Assembly (NCBI GenBank): GCA_045126215.1
Contig: JBGVOD010000011.1
Coordinates: forward strand, 1 to 64,000
Length of the DNA: 64,000 bases
Source of the DNA: SVEL01 sp045126215
GTDB taxonomy: Bacteria > Bacillota > Clostridia > Lachnospirales > Lachnospiraceae
Direction: 5' to 3'
Positions 1-7,567 of this stretch are shown here, piece by piece. Numbering within the stretch: position 1 is the stretch's first letter; each line of letters starts with the position of its first letter. The notes under the pieces are model-generated. The model had not been told where the DNA came from. It ran no database searches and saw nothing but the letters and a program-made list of their open reading frames with translations. The translations under genes and the position numbers were made by a program.

Positions 1-51
1 CTAAAAAAGCATTACAAGCAAATAGATAACCATTCTCATAATAGCTCACTT

Positions 52-128
52 TAGTACCATTTTAGTACCAAAGCCCAAAAAACAAGCTCGCAAATGCCCA
101 TTTTATAGGCTTTTGCGAGCTTTTGAAA
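52..128. mobile_element. Probable right end of a second, tandem element (or native guaA 3' flank)
   Basis: Two TAGTACCA repeats 11 bp apart (52-59, 63-70) are followed by a hairpin with AAGCTCGCAAA/TTTGCGAGCTT arms and then the att core. The same arrangement, with nearly identical spacing, occurs at 8154-8229 next to guaA. That similarity is seen directly. That 1-128 belongs to another integrated element is inferred, because arm-type repeats normally belong to the element and not to the host. The alternative is that it is the original chromosomal guaA terminator. Confidence 0.5.
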
Positions 129-141
129 ATTATTCAAACTC
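129..141. repeat. att core direct repeat, distal copy
   Basis: ATTATTCAAACTC, identical to 8230-8242, where the sequence forms the last codons and stop of guaA on the minus strand. This pair defines the element boundaries. Confidence 0.85.
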
Positions 142-287
142 TTGGGCGGAGAGATTTATTTGATTGTTTCGTGGTACATATTTGTGTTTTTATTCTTCAT
201 ATTCATCACATTTTGCATTTTTGTGTACCTCACCCAAAATTTTTAGAGCCAAAATGGAGCCATAAATGAACAATTCAATTTATGTAA

Positions 288-1580
288 TCATACTATTTTA
301 CTCGAATTAATTATTATCATTTCTGCTATCACTCTTACTAAAGGTATTTCCTTTTGAAGTTCCTTTTCATCTTTATATGGTTTATACCTTTCTCGATTTT
401 TACCACTTTTGCTATGAATTAATGAATTTCTGGTATAATAAATTCTTCTTGCAATCTGATTATATACCCCCTCTGAATCATTCCATGGGATTGTTGGTGC
501 CTTACAGAATGCAACCTTGTTACTTTGATAAAACATTATCGAATCCTGATCTATAGAATTCAATTTATTCTTTAACTGTTCTATATCCACATATTCTTTT
601 AGCACGTATTTTAAAGACTCTAGCTCATCTCCTTGTCCAGATTCATCATTCATATGCATTCTATTTTTTACAAATGTTGCTATTTCATATACCTTCTCTT
701 CATCCTTATATGAAAAGTCGGGATGTGTAATTTTGTTTATTAAATCAGCTACTATTTTTCTCTTATAAACCTCATCATAAAAATATTCCATAATATGATA
801 GAATGAAATATATTTAATATATGGATCTGCAGATGAAAAAGCCAGTCTATAATAATCAACAACATCCGAAATATATTCTCTTCGAGGAATTGTCTCTATA
901 GTGTTTGGAACACTATCTACCATTCTCCTACCCATCTCTAATGTTGGAAGTATATCTTCTATGTCAGCATATTCACCTACAACTTGTTCTGTTTTATATA
1001 TAAACTCAAACACATATGCTTCTTTTCTTTTTCTATTTTTTTCAAGACTGCTATAGTTTGGAGTGATAATTTTTATCGAAAATTCTCTCATAATTCGAAT
1101 TAAAATTTCTTTCCAATCTAATTCCTTTTCATCATTCTCATTATCAATTTGATAAGGATATCCACGTCTAAACTTAGTAGGCAAAATAACTCTTCTTTTA
1201 TTTTGCTGTTTACTTTTTTCAATTAACGTAATGAGAAGAAAAACACAATATTCAACTGAACATAATCCTATCTGATATTCAATATTATTTTCTTTATCTA
1301 ATGAAACCTGCGGAAATTCCATCGTATGAATTATTGGTCTATCTATTTCCACAGCAACCTCATATTTATGCTCGACTAATAACTCCAATCCATGTATTTG
1401 TGCAGAATTAACCTTTTCGAAAATCTCTTTTAGCTCATCATTCTTCAATATAAATTCTGTCTTTGGCTCGGAATAGTGTATTCCTCTTATTGTTAATACC
1501 AAATCACTGTCATCTATTTCATCTTGCCTATTCCCAAATACCCTGCAAATTAAATCTTTCAACTCATAATATGTGACCAT
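288..1580 (-). CDS. HEPN-domain protein (ApeA-like), probable defence cargo
   Basis: 430 aa. The C-terminal part has a HEPN-type signature: Y-T-R384-N385-S-L-I-H389, i.e. RX4H with the usual N after the R, preceded by an aromatic helix (YHIMEYFYDE) typical of ApeA-like HEPN proteins. HEPN RX4-6H residues form the active site of many RNases in anti-phage and toxin systems. The N-terminal ~220 residues are not recognised. The start is supported by GGAGG 8 nt upstream. It is the last gene at the end of the element opposite the integrase and is separated from the mobilization genes, the usual cargo position. RNase activity and defence role are inferred; no antitoxin partner is adjacent. Confidence 0.65.
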   Translation of the reverse strand: MVTYYELKDLICRVFGNRQDEIDDSDLVLTIRGIHYSEPKTEFILKNDELKEIFEKVNSAQIHGLELLVEHKYEVAVEIDRPIIHTMEFPQVSLDKENNIEYQIGLCSVEYCVFLLITLIEKSKQQNKRRVILPTKFRRGYPYQIDNENDEKELDWKEILIRIMREFSIKIITPNYSSLEKNRKRKEAYVFEFIYKTEQVVGEYADIEDILPTLEMGRRMVDSVPNTIETIPRREYISDVVDYYRLAFSSADPYIKYISFYHIMEYFYDEVYKRKIVADLINKITHPDFSYKDEEKVYEIATFVKNRMHMNDESGQGDELESLKYVLKEYVDIEQLKNKLNSIDQDSIMFYQSNKVAFCKAPTIPWNDSEGVYNQIARRIYYTRNSLIHSKSGKNRERYKPYKDEKELQKEIPLVRVIAEMIIINSSKIV

Positions 1581-1763
1581 TACGCTATCCTCCAGTATTT
1601 CGTCAATAAATATATTCCTCTTATGACAATTGCATCTTACAATACCAGCCTTGATTCAAAATCCTAACTTTTTATATTATTGTATCATAAAACAAATCAT
1701 CCGACCATTACCCTTATCTTTATTACTATACAATTTTTATCTAATAGTTCAATTTATCTATAT

Positions 1764-2117
1764 TCAACTCTCATACCGAAAAAACTCCCTCGCCATCATC
1801 TCCGCCGTAGCCCGATTATACCCCTTCTTCAAATACCCCTGCACAATCGTCCCAAACATACTCTTAACCATTTCATCCTCAATATCACAATATGCCTGCA
1901 TTTCCCCTGACAAAGCCATTGCCACATACTCTATCGGCTTATTATCCAACAACTTATGAAGCTTTGCCAGCGACTGCTCTGTTGTCCTCAGAGCAGCCTC
2001 AACCTCCTCACATTTTATCCGAAGCATATTCCCGTCAACATACCACACCTCAACATATCCGTTGTCCATGTTATAAGCACATTCTACAATGTTATCTAAT
2101 CTGTTATCGTCCATCAT
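1764..2117 (-). CDS. DUF6061-like small protein, function unknown
   Basis: 117 aa, acidic. The N-terminal ECAYNMDNGYVEVWYVDGNML stretch resembles DUF6061 proteins often found beside relaxases in Lachnospiraceae elements. There is no signal peptide or membrane segment. It lies 18 nt downstream of the relaxase and is probably co-transcribed with it. Its leader (GATGGATTGATATGA) is shared with the 77-aa gene at 4028-4261. A role in mobilization or element maintenance is guesswork from position. Confidence 0.6.
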   Translation of the reverse strand: MMDDNRLDNIVECAYNMDNGYVEVWYVDGNMLRIKCEEVEAALRTTEQSLAKLHKLLDNKPIEYVAMALSGEMQAYCDIEDEMVKSMFGTIVQGYLKKGYNRATAEMMAREFFRYES

Positions 2118-2135
2118 ATCAATCCATCCTTTCGT

Positions 2136-3755
2136 TTATCTCACTCCATAAGATCTATTATACTGTCTTGCCTGTTGCTCCATGCGTTCCTGTTGCTTTA
2201 CCTTACTGATAATAGTATCAATTTGCTCCGCACCGGCATATCGTTTCACACGTTCCAGATCATCGGCTTTTTCCTGCAATAATTCTGTTTTAGCAGACAT
2301 ATCTCTAATCTTGCCTTTATAGAATTCCACATCACTTGTGAGACTCTTAACTTTATCTCTCAGTTGAAGCACCTCCTCTTTTAATCTAACGCATTGAATT
2401 GTCAAGCTTTTTACGAGTTCCTTCAATTTGTTCACAAGAGGCAACGCTACTTTATCCCGAAATGACTTTGCACTTGCAAATGCTCCCGGCTCTGGAAGTT
2501 GCCATTCAGGTTCTTCATCATACTTTCGGACGTCACGCTGCAACAACTTCTCTGACTGCACCATCTGATCAATGCTACTTTTCAATTTCTCCTGTTGTAT
2601 TTCAAGCTGAGCATTATCTTTCTGTAGCCTATCCTGCATTTGTTTTAATGCCTGATTATCCGATTGTAGCATAGTTTGCTTTTGCTCCAGCTTTTCATTA
2701 TCCTCTTGCAATTTATTCTGTTCTTGTTCCAATCGCTGGTTCTCAGACTGTAAAACACTCTGTTTCATCTCTAACTCGGTATTATCTGTCCTCAATTGCC
2801 ATTGTTGCTGTTCCAAGTGACGATTATCCGTCCGCAGTTCCACCTTTTTCATTTCAAGGTTTGTATTTTCTACTCGTAATTGTTGATTGCTTGCATTTAA
2901 TGTTTCATTATCCCTCTGAACAGCAATACCTTCCTCTCTTGCTTTTTCAACAGCCTCCTCAGCTCTTACCTGCTTAATTGTAGTGGTCATTAGTTCCTGC
3001 TTCATAGAGGATACTGCCTGATTCAATTTATCAACCTCTGTGGTCTTTTCCTGCTTTTGACTGTCTAATTCCGCTACTTCCTTCGCTCTCTCCTGCTTTT
3101 CAAAGTCCAGTACCGACAAATGCTTTTCATGTGTTCCCTTTTGAAGCCATTTAACACCGTATCGCTCCATTACCATAGCCAATGCCTGCTTCTCCGCTGC
3201 AATCCATTGATTCCACTCTGTAGCACCTCTTGTGCCACCTGTGAAGCCCTCTGCAGCCAACGCAGATTTTAACGATACTCTTGTATCCAATCCTCGCTTG
3301 CTACCTGTAATATATGGCACAAAATCAATGTGTAAATGTGGTGTTTCCTCATCCATATGCAAGTGAGCAGAAAACACATACAAGTTAGGATTTCGTGCTT
3401 GAAACTCGTCCATAAACTCTGTTAATATCTTTTTAGCAAGAAGTCCTTCTTCACTTTTGGCATTCATATCGTCTTTATTTCCAATCTGAAAAATCACCTC
3501 ATGAAAAAGTTTTTCCTGCTTGCCTTGTCTGATTTTTTCATAATAATCATCAATCACTCGATCCTTACGTTTCTGCTTTGCATTATATCGTTCAAGTGCT
3601 TCATCAAACAATTTATGATAAACCTGCTTTATATCTTCATTACAAAAATGAACATTAGCACCACTTCTATCACTATCCACATTTTTTGCTGTAAAAGCTC
3701 GGGTGTTGTGATTAACGGAACCTTTTCCTACCATCCCACTAATCGTTCTTTCCAT
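2136..3755 (-). CDS. MOBV (Mob/Pre) relaxase
   Basis: About 539 aa. Relaxases of this family nick oriT and lead the transferred strand. Residues ~133-144 (numbered from an upstream TTG codon) carry the Mob/Pre metal-binding motif H-x-D-E-x-x-P-H-x-H (H135, D137, H142, H144). N-terminal RTISGM...NHNTR is also typical of the family. Residues ~220-400 form a long coiled coil built of 14-residue E/Q/N/L repeats, longer than in small plasmid Mob proteins. An ATG with GGAG 10 nt upstream is preferred over a TTG two codons earlier. An oriT-like palindrome cluster lies directly upstream. Confidence 0.9.
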   Translation of the reverse strand: MERTISGMVGKGSVNHNTRAFTAKNVDSDRSGANVHFCNEDIKQVYHKLFDEALERYNAKQKRKDRVIDDYYEKIRQGKQEKLFHEVIFQIGNKDDMNAKSEEGLLAKKILTEFMDEFQARNPNLYVFSAHLHMDEETPHLHIDFVPYITGSKRGLDTRVSLKSALAAEGFTGGTRGATEWNQWIAAEKQALAMVMERYGVKWLQKGTHEKHLSVLDFEKQERAKEVAELDSQKQEKTTEVDKLNQAVSSMKQELMTTTIKQVRAEEAVEKAREEGIAVQRDNETLNASNQQLRVENTNLEMKKVELRTDNRHLEQQQWQLRTDNTELEMKQSVLQSENQRLEQEQNKLQEDNEKLEQKQTMLQSDNQALKQMQDRLQKDNAQLEIQQEKLKSSIDQMVQSEKLLQRDVRKYDEEPEWQLPEPGAFASAKSFRDKVALPLVNKLKELVKSLTIQCVRLKEEVLQLRDKVKSLTSDVEFYKGKIRDMSAKTELLQEKADDLERVKRYAGAEQIDTIISKVKQQERMEQQARQYNRSYGVR

Positions 3756-3790
3756 AGGCAATTCTCTCCTTCCTTTTATCTGTCATATTA

Positions 3791-4010
3791 GCGCCGGAAA
3801 CGGCGCAGGCTTTGTTACTTTCGTCGAAAGTAACGCAAAAGCACTTTTGACACCTGCGGCACCAAAAATGCAACCTGACAAGTCAGGTTTTGCGCCCTGC
3901 CGGGGGCTAATCTGCCTCCGGCAGTCAGTGTCCGCAAGCGTTCACTGTATCACCACCGCACCACATTTCTCCTTAACCATACCTAACGGGAGCGTGCCAC
4001 GCCCCCGTCA
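3791..4010. other. Candidate oriT / nic region
   Basis: A GC-rich non-coding block upstream of the relaxase with consecutive inverted repeats: GCGCCG-GAAA-CGGCGC (3791-3806), GTTACTTTC/GAAAGTAAC (3814-3834), AACCTGAC/GTCAGGTT (3872-3889), an 11-bp stem with one wobble pair (3897-3907/3914-3924), and CAGTG...CACTG (3926-3947). Stacked palindromes beside a MOBV gene fit an origin of transfer. The exact nic site cannot be called. Confidence 0.65.
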
Positions 4011-4027
4011 TTTACGATTAAGGAAAA

Positions 4028-4261
4028 CTACCACCGAAAGCTTTCCGGCACACCACGCTTATCCAAATATTCCCTGCGTGCCTTTTCTCGTTCTTCTTCG
4101 CTTGTTGCGGTTTTGTACTTCGTATACAGTTCTCTCATTACCAGCGCATCCAGTTTCTTTTCAAGACCTTTCTTTATCTCTGGGTATAACTCCTCCTGCT
4201 CTAGCAGAAAATACCTCATAAGTGCAATGAAAAGCTCCTGTGAAATCTGCACATTTTTCAT
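4028..4261 (-). CDS. Small conserved mobile-element protein (often mislabelled complexin-like)
   Basis: 77 aa, highly charged and helical. It belongs to a recognisable small family in Clostridia mobilizable elements with a conserved LEKKLDALVMRELYTKYKTA core and an E-E-R-E-K-A-R-x-E-Y-L-D-x-R-G-V end. No enzymatic motif is present. It lies between the ATPase gene and the oriT-like block. A structural or regulatory role in mobilization or copy control is inferred from position only. The ribosome site is GGATTGAT directly before ATG, as in the DUF6061-like gene. Confidence 0.7.
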   Translation of the reverse strand: MKNVQISQELFIALMRYFLLEQEELYPEIKKGLEKKLDALVMRELYTKYKTATSEEEREKARREYLDKRGVPESFRW

Positions 4262-4299
4262 ATCAATCCATCAATCCTTTCCTCTTACTATCAAGTCCG

Positions 4300-4374
4300 C
4301 AACAATGCAATATCTATAGATTTTGCAACCTTGCAAGGTTCATCTGCGCAATTTCTATATAGACTGCTTTGTTG
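4300..4374. repeat. Large interrupted palindrome upstream of the 77-aa gene
   Basis: Outer arms CAACAATGCA/TGCTTTGTTG (9 of 10), inner TCTATAGA-like and TCTATATAGA copies, and a perfect central AACCTTGCAAGGTT (4327-4340). It lies just downstream of the RepA-like ATPase gene and could be an operator or a replication origin. Only the symmetry is seen. Confidence 0.55.
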
Positions 4375-4384
4375 GGTTCTTGCC

Positions 4385-5365
4385 TTAATCAGACTTTACC
4401 TTATCCAGCTCCCAATACCATGAATTGTTAATTTTCTTCGCCCGGATACCAAGCTCCTTTTTGGCATTTTCCAGTGTTCTTTTTGAAATACCCTGCTCAT
4501 CAGCCATTTCAAAAATCTCATTGCTCTGTACTGCATTTGACGTTTTCGCAAGTCCTCGAAGCATTTGCTTTGCCTGCTCCAATTTATTTGCTTTAGGTGT
4601 AATTCCTCCAAGCACTTCATCTGCTGTAATCTCATAATCCCCTAACCAATGAAAACCACTTTCCGACAACATAAATGCCTTTGGATGACCAAATGCAGCT
4701 AAATTGTTCTTTATCTGAACTACTGCTCGTGTATTTGCTTCACCTTCCACTCTACCAACCAAAAGCACACTTCTTGCTACAGCAAAGAAGTCAATAGACC
4801 CCATGCCTCTATATGCCGCCTTATTTCCCGATGCTTTATTCATATGACCAATAAGAAGAATTGCACATTGATATTTCTCAGCCAATGCACCCAACTTCTT
4901 TGTCATATCTCTTGCTTCATTTGCTCTGTTCATATCCATTCCACCACCCAGATAAGCCTGTATCGGATCTAAAATCAATACCCTTGCACCTGTTCGAACA
5001 AGAGCCGCCTCCAGCCTCTCATCTGCCATAGACAGAGATTTATCACTCTCATCAATAACCAATATCTTTTCACAATCTGCTCCTGCCAGTTCAAGCCTTG
5101 GTTTTACTGTATCTGCCAAACCATCCTCGGCAGTCTGATAGATTACATTTACCGGCGCCTGCACTTTCATGTCATTATCCAAACCCTCACCCTTGGTAAG
5201 TTTTGCCGCAATATTCAAAACCAATGTGGTCTTGCCATCCCCCGGATCACCTTGAATAATTGTCAGTTTTCCGTATGGTATAAACGGATACCATAACCAT
5301 TCAACTTCCTGTGATTGTATCTCCGACATCCGTATCATCTTTAATTCCATCTTTTGTTCTTCCAT
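4385..5365 (-). CDS. RecA/RepA-like AAA ATPase (AAA_25 type)
   Basis: 326 aa. Walker A GDPGDGKTT at residues ~39-47 and a Walker B strand VLILDPIQAYLG, with IGHMNK further on, match the hexameric RepA/KaiC-like ATPases carried by many mobilizable elements for replication or mobilization. The C-terminal ~60 residues look like a winged helix (SNEIFEMADEQGISKRTLENAKKEL). An ATG preceded by GGAGGA at 6-nt spacing is chosen; the reading frame also opens at a TTG six codons earlier that lies upstream of that ribosome site. It may support autonomous replication of the excised circle; this is inferred. Confidence 0.8.
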   Translation of the reverse strand: MEEQKMELKMIRMSEIQSQEVEWLWYPFIPYGKLTIIQGDPGDGKTTLVLNIAAKLTKGEGLDNDMKVQAPVNVIYQTAEDGLADTVKPRLELAGADCEKILVIDESDKSLSMADERLEAALVRTGARVLILDPIQAYLGGGMDMNRANEARDMTKKLGALAEKYQCAILLIGHMNKASGNKAAYRGMGSIDFFAVARSVLLVGRVEGEANTRAVVQIKNNLAAFGHPKAFMLSESGFHWLGDYEITADEVLGGITPKANKLEQAKQMLRGLAKTSNAVQSNEIFEMADEQGISKRTLENAKKELGIRAKKINNSWYWELDKVKSD

Positions 5366-5396
5366 AAGAGTCCTCCAATCCAAAATATTATTTGCT

Positions 5397-5482
5397 CAAA
5401 AAAAGAACCTCTGCTATACTCTTATTGTAAATACATATCTTATTGAACATTAGCAGTTCAATAAGCATAGATAACAGAGGTT
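5397..5482 (-). terminator. Terminator/attenuator between mobC and the ATPase gene
   Basis: On the minus strand, outer arms 5475-5482/5406-5413 (AACCTCTG pairing with CAGAGGTT) enclose a second perfect 10-bp hairpin (5439-5448/5456-5465), followed by a run of T (complement of 5395-5403). The two-tier structure could allow conditional read-through from mobC into the ATPase gene. Confidence 0.65.
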
Positions 5483-5501
5483 TCTCCAGTTGTCACAAGT
5501 C

Positions 5502-5891
5502 CTAACAGTTGCCGCTGTCAGGACTTTTTTCTTTATCTGTCTGTTGCCCTTGCCAAAGATATTTCGCTCCGTCCAACATCCAAAGAATTGCCTGCAACAT
5601 ATCCATACAGTCATTTCGCATATCCTCCAAACCATCAGCAGTAAGTGTTACATCCTGCTGTTCCAGTTGTTTTACCAGTTCAGAGATATTTGTCTGCATA
5701 TTCTGCAATTCTTCTACCAGCCTATAAATAACTTCCTTCTTCCCAACCACACATACATGATTGTATATGCAGGAACGGACAAAATACTCCTTCTTTTGCA
5801 TACCGCTGGCAAGTATCTTTGCCTCAATCATCTCCCGTTCTCTTGGTGAAATACGAAAGCTGATTGTAGGATATTTGTGTACTCCACTCAT
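5502..5891 (-). CDS. MobC-like relaxosome accessory protein
   Basis: 129 aa. The N-terminal ~45 residues (ISFRISPREREMIEAKILAS then KKEYFVRSCI) have the ribbon-helix-helix pattern of MobC/NikA-type proteins that bind oriT and help the relaxase. The remainder is helical and may form a coiled coil. The start codon overlaps the integrase stop as ATGA, so it is translationally coupled to the integrase. A hairpin overlapping its stop (5498-5525) has a T-run only in the plus direction. The assignment rests on the RHH pattern and the company of a relaxase. Confidence 0.75.
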   Translation of the reverse strand: MSGVHKYPTISFRISPREREMIEAKILASGMQKKEYFVRSCIYNHVCVVGKKEVIYRLVEELQNMQTNISELVKQLEQQDVTLTADGLEDMRNDCMDMLQAILWMLDGAKYLWQGQQTDKEKSPDSGNC

Positions 5892-6973
5892 TGTGCATCC
5901 TCCTCATTTTCAAGTTCTAACCTATCCGCTAATTCTGCCTGTTTATTTGGATATAAATGCGAATAGGTATTCAAGGTTGTTTCTATCTTTTCATGCCCAA
6001 GCCTTTCGGCTATTGCCAAAGGTTGAAAGCCTAGCTCCACAAGTAAAGAAGCATGACTGTGACGTAAATCATGAATTCTAATTTTCTTTACGCCTGATTT
6101 CTTACACCCTCTTTCCATTTCATGGTGCAAAAAACTTTTTGTTATAGGAAAAATTCTTTCATCAGGTTCTAACTCATAATGCATTTCAAAATAATCTTGC
6201 ATTTCACTTACCAGAAAGTCCGGCAAATATATTGTCCTATTACTTTTTGGCGTTTTAGGTGTCGTTATAAGATCCTGACCTTCAATTCTTTGATATGATT
6301 TATTTATACGAACTGTCTTTTTCTCTAAATCGAAGTCTTCTCTTGTTAATGCACAACACTCTCCCAGCCTCATACCAGTCCAATATAATATTTCAAATGC
6401 ATAGTATGATTTAGGTTTATCCATAATTGCTTCAGAGAACTTTTTGTATTCCTCTGTAGTCCAGAATAACATTTCTTTAGACTCTTCTTTTCCCATATTT
6501 CCAGCCTTTCTTGCCGGATTACTTTTTAAGTTATAAAATCTTACAGCGTGATTGAATATACAGCTTAATTGATTATGAATAGTTTTTCTATAAGTCTCAG
6601 AATACCCAACACCGTTTTCATCTCTGTACTTCATTATTTCATTCTGCCATTTTAAAATATCTGCTGCTGTTATCTCACACATTTTAAGATTTTTGAAATA
6701 TGGTAATATTTTTGTTCTTACAATGTGTTCCTTCGATAACCAGGTATTCCTTTTTAATCTGTTCTGCATATCTTCAGAATATAACTTGAAGAATTCATCA
6801 AAAGTCATATCAAGGTTATATTCTTCTCTTACCTTAAAATTTCTCTCAAAATCAAGGGCATCTTTTTTTGTCTCAAAGCCCCTTCTCTTAATCTGCTTTC
6901 GTTCTCCTGTCCAATCTTTGCTATAGAATTTCACATACCATGTTCCAGTAACTTTGTCTTTATATGCTGGCAT
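5888..6973 (-). CDS. int: Tyrosine recombinase (phage/ICE-type integrase)
   Basis: 361 aa. It would catalyse site-specific integration and excision of the element at guaA. Numbered from the upstream ATG three codons earlier, the catalytic set is complete: R205 (TGMRLGE), K246 region, H304-x-x-R307 (HDLRH), H330 (LGH) and nucleophile Y340 (TYSHLYP). An N-terminal arm-binding domain (~1-60) and a SAM-like core-binding domain (~60-165) precede it. The start is ATG MPAYK, with AAGGAG 9-12 nt upstream; the first in-frame ATG directly abuts the ribosome site. It sits downstream of the excisionase-like gene on the repressed minus-strand promoter. Confidence 0.95.
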   Translation of the reverse strand: MPAYKDKVTGTWYVKFYSKDWTGERKQIKRRGFETKKDALDFERNFKVREEYNLDMTFDEFFKLYSEDMQNRLKRNTWLSKEHIVRTKILPYFKNLKMCEITAADILKWQNEIMKYRDENGVGYSETYRKTIHNQLSCIFNHAVRFYNLKSNPARKAGNMGKEESKEMLFWTTEEYKKFSEAIMDKPKSYYAFEILYWTGMRLGECCALTREDFDLEKKTVRINKSYQRIEGQDLITTPKTPKSNRTIYLPDFLVSEMQDYFEMHYELEPDERIFPITKSFLHHEMERGCKKSGVKKIRIHDLRHSHASLLVELGFQPLAIAERLGHEKIETTLNTYSHLYPNKQAELADRLELENEEDAQ

Positions 6974-7011
6974 AGTAATCATCTCCTTCCGCTAACAATA
7001 GTCTGTGATTT

Positions 7012-7212
7012 CTATTTATCTGCATTGTCCGTTGCATACTCAAATCCATAGAACTTCTTTTCAAAGTATTTACGATTTACTTTACCTCTTACACACATAA
7101 ATCCCTGTGCAATAAGTTCCTCATTTAATTCGCGTATTACAAGATATGCCTTATTCTTAGATACACCAAGTTCCGACATTACATCTCTTACATTCATAAA
7201 TTTAGGATTCAT
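7012..7212 (-). CDS. Excisionase-like small DNA-binding protein
   Basis: 66 aa from an ATG placed 8 nt after GGAGG. Residues 7-35 (NVRDVMSELGVSKNKAYLVI) form a winged-helix/HTH of the kind found in recombination directionality factors and in regulators next to Firmicutes integrases. It is first in the operon with the integrase, the classic xis-int order. The function is inferred from size, fold and position; a purely regulatory role is possible. Confidence 0.7.
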   Translation of the reverse strand: MNPKFMNVRDVMSELGVSKNKAYLVIRELNEELIAQGFMCVRGKVNRKYFEKKFYGFEYATDNADK

Positions 7213-7283
7213 TGTCCATACCTCCATTTCTCTGTTTGATAATGAAGATGGAATTATAATAACCACATCAGACTTCTGATTTT

Positions 7284-7336
7284 ATAAGGTAGGTAACCTT
7301 ATTTATATAAATCCATATAAGTAGTCAGCTTATATG
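7284..7336. repeat. Two inverted repeats upstream of the xis-like gene
   Basis: ATAAGGT-AGGTA-ACCTTAT (7284-7302) and CATATAAG-TAGTCAG-CTTATATG (7314-7336) are both perfect in their arms. They lie in the leader of the xis-int operon, between the start codon and the repressor operators. They could be autoregulatory sites of the xis-like protein or structured leader elements. Confidence 0.55.
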
Positions 7337-7439
7337 CAGTCTTTTGTGCTACCACTCATAAAAGAATGGGAACTGTTTAACCTAAAATCATCTCCTTTAC
7401 TTTTCTAACCTGTTTAGGTTAGATTTATTGTTTGAGTAA

Positions 7440-7468
7440 ATTCTAACCCTTTTAGGTTAGATTGTCAA
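7440..7468 (-). promoter_or_regulatory. Promoter of the xis-int operon
   Basis: -35 TTGACA (complement of 7463-7468), 17-bp spacer, -10 TAGAAT (complement of 7440-7445). The second operator fills the spacer, so bound repressor would block RNA polymerase. Confidence 0.8.
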
Positions 7469-7499
7469 GAACTTTTTCTAACTTTTTTAAGTTAGTATC

Positions 7500-7528
7500 T
7501 TCACAACCATAAAATTACATGTTATACT
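7500..7528 (+). promoter_or_regulatory. Promoter of the HTH repressor gene
   Basis: -35 TTCACA (7500-7505), 17-bp spacer, -10 TATACT (7523-7528). It is flanked by operators three and four, which suggests autoregulation. Confidence 0.75.
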
Positions 7529-7567
7529 CATTCTAACCAGATTAGATTAGAAAGAAGATGATTTTAT

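Larger units (their letters stand above)
7404..7551. promoter_or_regulatory. Four 20-bp operators of the element repressor
   Basis: Near-identical palindromes on the pattern TCTAACC-N6-GGTTAGA: TCTAACCTGTTTAGGTTAGA (7404-7423), TCTAACCCTTTTAGGTTAGA (7442-7461), TCTAACTTTTTTAAGTTAGT (7477-7496) and TCTAACCAGATTAGATTAGA (7532-7551). They overlap the two divergent promoters between the HTH gene and the xis-like gene, the arrangement of a lysogeny-type switch. Confidence 0.9.

Noticed and set aside
3847..4221. Plus-strand open frame over the oriT-like block and the 77-aa gene
   Set aside because: It overlaps a better minus-strand gene, has no ribosome site and crosses palindromic non-coding DNA.
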